A stretch of 64,000 nucleotides of DNA from Pisolithus tinctorius. Its lineage: Eukaryota > Basidiomycota > Agaricomycetes > Boletales > Pisolithaceae. Within the stretch, counting starts at the first letter, position 1; each line of letters opens with the position of its first letter. The notes under the pieces were generated by a model. The model made no database searches. It saw only the letters and a program-made list of their open reading frames with translations, and was not told where the DNA came from. The stretch lies in NCBI GenBank assembly GCA_024663395.1, contig JANFAH010000004.1, forward strand, positions 2,914,001 through 2,978,000, written 5' to 3'. Below are positions 56,502 through 64,000 of this stretch, one piece after another. Position numbers and translations under genes: made by a program.

Positions 56502-58071
56502 TTGAACCCCGGATTATTCATGGCAAACTCGATTTCGTTTCTGGGGCCCACACTCGTTTCGCTCGTGGTTTCTGGCATCCTGTATGGATGTGCGCTGGTG
56601 CAGACTTACGTATACTTTACGTTATTTCCAAAGACAGCTGGAAATTCAAGACTCTGGTATGTCACCCATGCCCTTGATTCAACAGCTTAAGCTCCTCGTG
56701 TGTCACCAATTTGCTTACTATTCCATTGGTTTAAGGTCGCATTTGAGATGTATGTAGCATTAATTCCTATCTTTCCCCAACATCGGTTTGACCAGCTTGA
56801 AGGTTTCTTCAATCCGCACACTTAGCATTCCTCTTCCTGCTCATGTGGCAGCTGGAAGATTTCGGAGATAATGTACTTCTCGAGCCCACACTCGCTGCCC
56901 TGATAACTATAATGTTAAGCGGGCCCATCGCATTTTGTACACAGGTAGACCATCCAGCCATGAATCGAAATCTGCAGATTAAACTCCCATTATGTCCGGC
57001 AGGCCTTCTTTGTTTTCAGGCTATACACTTTCTCACACAAGAAAGCCCTTCCCGTCTTCTGTTCCTTTCTGGTCATAGCTCAATTCATCATCACCCTAGC
57101 GTTTGGCATTTTCTTAAGAATCACAGAGCCCACCTACATAGGAATCACGAACTTCACCCCCTCAGAAAAGTTTATTGCACCCACGCTATTCATCACAATA
57201 TGTGTTGATACGACCATCGCGGTGTCGATGAGCTACTACTTGAAGGCGAATGAGTCGGGCTTCCGTCAGTAAGTGTTCTTTAGGACGTTGCAAAATACTG
57301 TAACTGACGCTGACCCTGTCCCACAAGAACGTCACGCGTGGTAGATCGGATGGTTTTCTACATCATGGGTGCGCACTACCAGGACAATCTTGATACCATG
57401 TTGATTCCCTAATCTTGTCCAACTACGTAGCAACGGGCACAATAACCAGGTGAGGGACTCCACCTCAATAGTATAACGATCGTATTGACAGAATCCCCTG
57501 CAAGTATATTCGCACTCGCTTCTGGTGTCACCGTATGTTGAGTCTAACATCACCCCATTTTCCAAACTACTGAAGGAACTCACCAGTACTTGTACAACCC
57601 TTACCTGTGTATGTCGCACTTACTTTGCTGTGTGACATTCTCATTTCAAAGATTTGCAGGGGTTTGGCTGGGACTCTTCATGATCGAGTCTGGCCGTGAG
57701 TTTATCGTTCACTACCTTGGCAACCTGCGTCAGATTTGATTGTTGCTGATGCCCTGCTTCTCAAGTCTACACCAACTCACTCTTAGCAGCGTGTGTGCCC
57801 GGTGTTCCTCTGCGTTCTAATCCATATTTCCTAATTTTTCTGGATGGACAGGCTGAATGCCCGCGCTAAGTTCTCCCACGAACTGCAACATCCAGGATCA
57901 GCAGGCGGTTTAGAAGTGTCATTGAGTAGACTTGGCGTACGACAACTGCACACCCAACGAGATGGAAGGACGGGTAGATGGTCGGTGTATCGTCACGGAG
58001 AAGGCGGTGTGTATTGTCATATTGATTCAGACGATTGTTCGCACTGCTCTCAAGGAAACGCAGGAGGCTGA
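56502..58071 (+). CDS. D2: DUF6534-like seven-helix membrane protein (possibly broken)
   Basis: Exon 1 starts at 56502 (MNPGLFMANSISF) and contains LGPTLVSLVVSGILYGCALVQTYVYF, split by helix boundaries. Later exons can be recognised by comparison with D3: TLAALITIMLSGPIAFCTQ (56890-56945), the segment after the ccggcag acceptor at 57002 that resembles FFVFRLYTLSHKK, and a YYLKANESGF block before a gtaagt donor at 57270. The last exon starts at about 57850 with LNARAKFSHELQ. Fungal DUF6534 proteins have seven helices and no established function. Frame changes relative to D3 are present in several exons, so a functional product is doubtful. Confidence 0.55.
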
Positions 58072-59778
58072 TAATGAAGGGTGGATGGAAAGACTTCGAG
58101 GGTGTTTTCATGTGGACCTTACACTTGAACGATTGACTTTGAACAATACGGGAACATTTGTATGCGTAGTGATGTTGGGATTCTTCATAACTTTCTGTTT
58201 TCCTCGACGCCGTCAGGCCCAGGTCTGTAACTCTCTGTGGGGGTCGATCATACTGGATCAATATCTCTGGTCACTTGGGGTACAAGGAGCTTTTGGGATA
58301 AGTCGTTGTAGTGGGGCATTGCATTCATCACGCTATGGAACATCATATCGTGCAGACTAGTTGGAGGCACATAGTTGGATGTGTGCATGTTGTTGACAGT
58401 AGCATGCGTCGCTGGAAACAGCGATACTGGTGCCGTCAGTTACGAGTTTTAGTTCCGTTCGTAACCATACAGAAACGTGGCTTCACTGCATGGGTCCAGG
58501 AGCGCCACATCACTACCGGGCCTCCTACCTCGGTATTCCTTGATTTTCCCTTGGCCTTGCTTGGGTCCGCCTTTGTAACGGCGTTGTATAAACATTGTAA
58601 TGTTAGATTTGGCAAGTCGTACGTAGCCCATTTCGGACGCGTCCGTCCCGAGCCGTGAGAAGTACTTTCCGCTTGTAACTTATCGTTCGCTTGCGAACCT
58701 TCGCGTCATTGTTACTGTTGCTACTCACCAGACGTGTTTCACATTTATGTGTCTCTTTCTTTTACCTACGAAGAATGTACTAGTACAATACCTTTTGCGT
58801 TTACTTTACTATACTTACTGTGCACCTAGAACCTGTATAGGTGAATATATTAGACGTTGTCGCTATCCGCATGAAACTGAGAACTTGTATAGATTTCTGT
58901 AATGTAAAGCTATGTAAAGCTATGTCTATGTATACTGCTGGACTTGATGCAGGAGGGCTTTGTATTCACCAAGTCTACACTGCCTTCTATGTACAGTCTT
59001 TGTTAAAATTTCATCTTGGACATGCTTTCACTAAGCCCAAACAATCGATGTTGAGGTGGCAGTGATTATTGAAATTACATAAAGGCAGTCGTTTTTTGCT
59101 GTGGTCCCACGTAAGCTTCTGGTCGATAAGCTCACAGTACTGGTTCTACAATGTGCCGGGGCTGATGAGGAACTTGTCTCCCACCCAAATGGGCGGAATT
59201 ATTGTCTGCAATGTTGTATAACAGTGGCGGCCTCTACATGAGCGGCACCACAAGAAAATGCTAAGCTGATCCTTCTCACCCACCATAGTCGGCGGCATCT
59301 CCATTTTGGAGTTGAGCATTCTGCATTGGACATTCTTTTTTCAAGGATGATTATCTGGTTTTCCATACTTGTGCTCACTTGCCTCTACATCATCCTGCAT
59401 TCCAGACAGCTCATCGACATTTCACAGAACATTTCCGTAAGTTTCTCACGGCAGGGATCTCCTCAGACTAGTCCATCAAGGATTGATGCATGATGAACGC
59501 CGGTCACCGGTGTGTGTCAATGTTTCACAAAAAAAACTGCATCCGAGTAATGGATCATGTAGTAAGTGGCCCTCAGTTAATATTACTTAGGATTGCATCA
59601 GAGGATGAAGCACGCCGTCACGGCAAAGCAGCAAAGTGATGATGAAGCGAATAGAACAATGGCATGAAGTTGATCGAAGAGATCATGATCATGGGCTAGC
59701 GTGGTAAGTGTGCGGCGAACTGCTACACACGAAATATATATATTTGGTGATGCCCTGAAGGCCCCACATGTTGAAGTA

Positions 59779-61222
59779 ATGGACCCCCGATTATTCGCGG
59801 CAGACTACACGATCCCCGCCAAGCCCTTACTTGTTTCGCTGATGTTTTCTGGCATCTTGTATGGGTGTGCACTGGTGCAGACCTATGTATACGTTACGTT
59901 ATTTCCAAATGACAGCTGGAAATTCAAGACTCTGGTATGTCACCCATGCGCTTGATTCAACAGCTTAAGCTCCTGGTGTATCACTTATTCCATTGGTTTA
60001 AGGTTGCATTTGAGATGTATGTAGTATTAATTCCTATCTTTCCTCAACGTCGGTCTGACCGGCTTGAAGGTTTCTCCAATCGACACACTTAGTATTCCTC
60101 TTTCTGCTCATGTGGCGGCTGGTAATGGTCGAAGACGATCTACTCGGGCTCACACTCGCTACTGCGATAACTGTGATGTTAAGCGGGCCCATCGCATTTT
60201 GTACACAGGTAGACCGTCCAGTCATGATCCGAAACCTGCAGATTAAATTCCCATTATGTCCGGCAGGCCTTCTTTGTTTTCAGGCTATACACTTTCTCAC
60301 ACAAGAAAGCCCTTCCCGTCTTCTGTTCCTTCCTGGTCATAGCTCAATTCGCCATCACCCTAGTGTTTGGCTTTTTCATAGGAGCTACAGAGTCCGCCTT
60401 CATAGGAACCGCGGACTCGACCTTCACAAAAAAATTTATCACACCCACGCTATTCATCACAATATGCGTTGACACGACCATCGCGGCGTCGATGAGCTAC
60501 TACTTGAAGGCGAATGAGTCGGGATTCCATCGGTAGGTGTGCTTAAGGACGTTGCGAAATGCTGTGACTGACACCGCCCTATCCCACAAGAACTTCACGT
60601 GTGGTAGATCGGATGGTTTGCTATATCATGGGTGCGCACTACCAAGATAATCTTGATATGTTGTCGATTCCCTAATCTTGTCCGACTACATAGCAACGGG
60701 CACAATAACCAGGTGAGGGACTCCATCTCAATAGTATAACGATCATATTGACAGAATCTCCCGCCAGTATATTCGCACTTGCTTCTGGTGTTGCCGTACG
60801 TTGAATCTAACATCACCCCATAATCCAAAGTACTGAAGCCACTCATCAGTACTTAATCAACCCTTCCCTGTGTATGTCGCGCTTAGTTCGCTGTGTGACG
60901 CTCTCATTGCAAAGATTTGCAGGGGTTTGGCTGGGACTCTTCATGATCGAGTCTGGTTGTGAGTCTATCATTCACTACCTTGGCAACCTGCGTCAGATTT
61001 GATTGGTGCTGATGCACTGCTTCTCAAGTCTACACCAACTCACTCTTAGCAGCGTCTGTGCTTGGTGTTCCTCCGTGTTCTAAGTCATATTTCAACTGAT
61101 CTTTCTGGGTGAATAGGCTGAATGCCCGCGCTAAGTTCTCCTACGAACTGCAACAACTAGAGTCAGCAAATGACATAGAAGTGTCGTTGAGTGGACTTGG
61201 CATACGACAGCTGCGCACTTAG
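59779..61222 (+). CDS. D3: DUF6534-like seven-helix membrane protein, best-preserved copy
   Basis: The start at 59779 (MDPRLFAADYTIPAKPLL) leads into a first helix with VSLMFSGILYGCALVQTYVY and a phase-matched intron after SWKFKTL (gtatgt at 59936). Next come VAFEM, an exon with LGLTLATAITVMLSGPIAFC ending at about 60207, then an intron with a ccggcag acceptor (60266) and FFVFRLYTLSHKKALPVFCS, FLVIAQFAITLVFGFFIGAT and FITPTLFITICVDTTIAASM, followed by YYLKANESGFHR and a gtaggt donor near 60535. Further exons contain VDRMVCYIM and LTESPASIFALASG, and the last has LNARAKFSYELQQLE, ending at 61222. The exon order, helix pattern and LNARAxFS tail match the DUF6534 family, whose function is unknown. 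D3 has the fewest frame problems of the three copies. Confidence 0.6.
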
Positions 61223-61329
61223 CGAGACTTAAGAACAGGAAGATGGTCAGTGTATCGTCACGGAGAAGATGGTATGCATTGACATATTAACACAGATGAT
61301 TGTTAACACCACTCTCAAGGAAACGCGGG

Positions 61330-63205
61330 AGACTGGTGATGAGGGTGTAGAGAATTCGACGGTGTTGCTATGTGGACTTTACGCTTGAACGAGTAATTCC
61401 GAACGGCGGAGGAACATGTGCGTCCGTAGCGAAAGTTGAGGAAACCGGACTGGAAGCATAGCCAGCTCTTGCTACCCATTCTTCACAAGTTTGCGCTTCC
61501 TGTGGTCTCTGTAAACATTCATGTAATCCCAGCCATCAAGTCGTTGAGCCCCAACATAGCTGTGCTCACCGATGATCGATTTCGATCACAGAATCACTGC
61601 TGCATACATACCTTTCTCGATGTCCAGGTGGCGGTGATTATTGAAATTGAAGGCGGCCGTAGTGTTTACTGAACTGAATATTTTACCTCCAAAACTGACT
61701 ATCTTTTCCTTGTATGAAGGAGGGGAGGGGGCACCTTATATGTGAATGCTCAACAAGAGGCCGGAGAGATAAACTGCCATGTGCCTTTTCGTTCAGTTCC
61801 AGAAGTCGATCGAACACCGATACAACACTGCCTGCAATGACCAAGATGGTTTTTTTTTTTTTTGCTGTGGTCCCACATAAGCGTCTGGTCGGTGAGCTCA
61901 CAGTACTGGTCCTATAACGTACCAGGTCGACGAAGAACTTTTCTCTCGTCCGAATGGGCAGAATTATCGTCTACGCAGGTTGTATTATTTCGTCTTAGCG
62001 ATTCTAAGCTATGCGTAGCAGCAACTGTATGTGTGTTTCAAAATGCCCTAGTCAACAGTGTGAACTTTTTCATATCCAAACAACAATGAAATCAACTTTG
62101 CCTTGTACAAATCCTTAGGCCTTCCGTGGTACTTCTTCTCTTCCTCTGCATAGGCAGATCTTCACACACCGGGAGGTTAAGCTTACTTACATAAAGTCGT
62201 CCGGTGTCGGATCATGTCGAGTGAGATATCGGTGGAGTTTGCGACACCTTGACTGTGTTGTTCGAACGCGAAATTTAAGAACTGATTCGACCTTTGGGTG
62301 TTGGTGATGGGAGAGCGGTAGGTAGTTGGTGCTTCCTTTTGTTTGGCACAAGCCACCGCTGGATCTTGGCTGGATCGGATTTGGTGGAGCAGGTTGCAAA
62401 AGCTCCGCAGGAGAAGCAAGGACTGTGAGTACTAGTACTTCGTACTGCACTGAACAATTTGTATAGTACAGGTTTGCCCGTCATTTCGGAAAGTCTGTCC
62501 GAACTTTGTGCAAAGTTTCAGATCCGAGACTAGCCACTGAGCATGAAAGAGTCTTGGATCAAGACGGACGAGATTCTGGATTTTAAAAAAATCACGCACT
62601 CTAGTGCAGGAATGTCCCTCGTGATACTACGGTAGACGTCTGGCGTCTGGATGCACGGTTGTTCTGTTGTCATTGTGGTGTGTGTTTCACTATGCAGTGA
62701 CCCTCTGGTACTACGAGTCACACTAATCTCAACGGTCGCCACACGGCCTGCATTACTAGCGAAGGGGAAGCATTTCATGTGCGCTGAAATATATATCAGG
62801 CTTCGAGTCCTATAAATTTGTGGCTCCTACTTGATAAGCGTCCGGCGAGAACGCGCAACTCAGTCGCGATGTCGCTCAATCTTTCAACGTGGACAACTCG
62901 TATGTACGTTCTCATCACTCATAGCTATCTTTCTCACATCTCTGAAACATGCCGTTCCTGTAAATATCCGACCCCTAAGTTGCCCTTTGTCCGGACAATC
63001 GGAGGCCCTCGCACGCAATCCATCTTCCTATTGCGTAATGTCGGTACTTCTTGCAGAAGGCTTCGCCCTTATCACGCGTAGCGCCCACTCTATGGCCTCA
63101 GTTATGGTGTACTCTGGCCTTATCTACCTGTCTCTGCATACTTAAAACCTGCCTCTATCATTCAACCCTAGGTTTTCGTACTGTCGAGCGCTTCCAGCGG
63201 TCAGC
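61330..63205. other. Intergenic stretch before the MFS gene, no gene seen
   Basis: The stretch contains a pure T run at 61851-61864 at the start of a duplicated piece (see 59040-59220), and short ORFs without recognisable motifs. A TATA-like gaaatatatatcagg box at 62787 lies about 420 bp upstream of the MFS start. Confidence 0.4.
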
Positions 63206-64000
63206 ATGGCAACGGGGCCTACGACCACCAAATCTGCTTCATCCTCTGTCGAAAAATATAGTGGCAAAGATCTTGGCGTGTCCTTTCGTGAGGTTGCCTC
63301 GGATCTCGTTGATGAAGCGGAGCAACAGCCTAACTTTACCGAATTACTCTTTCGCAAGCGCAAGCATCTCATTGACCCAGATGCTATCGCCACTAAACGG
63401 TCTGTCTTTGATGACGCTGTGCTCGCACCACATTACTGGCCCAAGAAGGACTACGAAAACATTCATCGGTTCGACCCGTCCGCCAGATGGACCTACAGAG
63501 AGGAGTGGGTAGGTCCTGCTTGTTTCCATTGCTTGAAGTTCTGTTCCTGCCCTGCTCATCCAAGGCACTCGTACGGAAGATCGACTGGAAGATCATGGTT
63601 ATGGCTGCAATAGGATTTTCGTCACTGAACTTAGACCGTTCCAATGTTAATCAGGCCAACTCTTCTACTTTCCTGACGGATTTGAAACTGACCACGGATG
63701 GTGCGAATAGTACGACCATGTCCTAACACAACATTTGATGAAGTACTTCCAGATTTTAACCTAGGGAACAGCATCTTCCGCCTCGCTTTCCTCTGCGCTG
63801 AGCTACCATCACAACTGGTTTCCAAACGTGTGCGTCGGGAATTATGAATTTAGTGCATGGTACTTGACTTCCGACCATACAGGTTGGACCAGACCGTTGG
63901 ATACCCACTCAGATTTGCCTTTGGAGTGAGGCCATAGTAATTTATTGGTGTAATTCATCGTTGACCTATTTTAATAGGCCTTGTCTCGCTTTCCCAATTT
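63206..64000 (+). CDS. MFS transporter, allantoate/pantothenate permease type (partial)
   Basis: The gene starts with the ATG at 63206 and runs off the right end of the window. Exons are 63206-63508, 63565-63700, 63753-63829, 63883-63925 and 63978-64000 onward; all junctions are GT..AG and keep the frame. The protein has a cytosolic N-terminus with [20 protein letters not shown] and [20 protein letters not shown], then [20 protein letters not shown] (first helix), [40 protein letters not shown] (second helix), [20 protein letters not shown] and LVSLSQF. The LDRxNxxxA motif, the ELPSQL helix and the GPDxWIP loop are typical of the anion:cation symporter group, which includes Dal5, Seo1 and Fen2. 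It probably moves a small organic anion into the cell across the plasma membrane; the substrate cannot be read from this part. Confidence 0.9.

Larger units (their letters stand above)
56290..61330. repeat. Direct duplication of a DUF6534-like gene (about 1.8 kb per copy)
   Basis: The stretch 56290-58080 matches 59590-61330 in the same orientation, starting with a gaagcac(a/g)ccgtcac-type string and sharing exon and intron sequence all along. A decayed inverse third copy lies at 26550-28396. A separate shorter pair, 59040-59220 and 61615-61990, shares gctgtggtcccac and gctcacagtactgg. Confidence 0.75.

Overview
The window looks like nuclear DNA of a mushroom-forming basidiomycete (Agaricomycetes). 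Genes carry short GT..AG introns of about 45-95 bp. The left end holds a KDZ (Kyakuja-Dileera-Zisupton) transposase relic and a TET/JBP-like 2OG-Fe(II) dioxygenase, families known to be co-expanded in Agaricomycetes. The right end has ordinary fungal genes: profilin, the exomer scaffold Chs5 and an allantoate-permease-type MFS transporter. No rRNA gene, CRISPR array or prokaryotic feature is present.

Layout. (1) 1-15.9 kb is a decayed transposon island: a Zn2Cys6 ORF, a minus-strand KDZ transposase relic, a broken repeat-associated ORF, a protein with repeated REPT motifs, a TET/JBP-like dioxygenase with its catalytic residues intact, and a 1.6-kb GGGCCC-rich minisatellite. (2) 16.1-36.8 kb holds seven minus-strand paralogues (called M1-M7 here) of one multi-pass membrane protein family that I do not recognise. 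They spread by nested segmental duplication, and only M6 is open from end to end. Between them lie a DUF6534-like receptor relic, a kinase-like fragment and a tRNA-like relic. (3) 37.3-47.7 kb holds four plus-strand IRG-like (immunity-related GTPase) genes, G1-G4. G1, G2 and G4 have long coiled-coil N-termini; G3 has an Ala/Gly-rich hydrophobic one. A 2.4-kb segment bounded by 0.2-kb inverted repeats sits between G3 and G4. (4) 47.9-50.9 kb is a duplicated seven-helix receptor-like gene. (5) 51.1-55.4 kb is a conserved housekeeping block: a zinc-binding basic protein, profilin and Chs5. (6) 56.3-61.3 kb is a direct duplication of DUF6534-like genes. (7) From 63.2 kb an MFS transporter runs off the window end.

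Working together. The most interesting stretch is the side-by-side amplification of an IRG-like GTPase family and an unrecognised membrane-protein family. IRG GTPases act on membranes in animals. Here two of the four have an N-terminal myristoylation-type motif and a third has a membrane-like N-terminus, so a membrane-directed recognition or defence role is a reasonable but unproven inference.

Caution. Many paralogues, and the Chs5, profilin and zinc-protein genes, differ from an open frame by single-base indels, several of them in homopolymers. Since this affects probably essential genes, part of the apparent pseudogenisation may be assembly error rather than biology.
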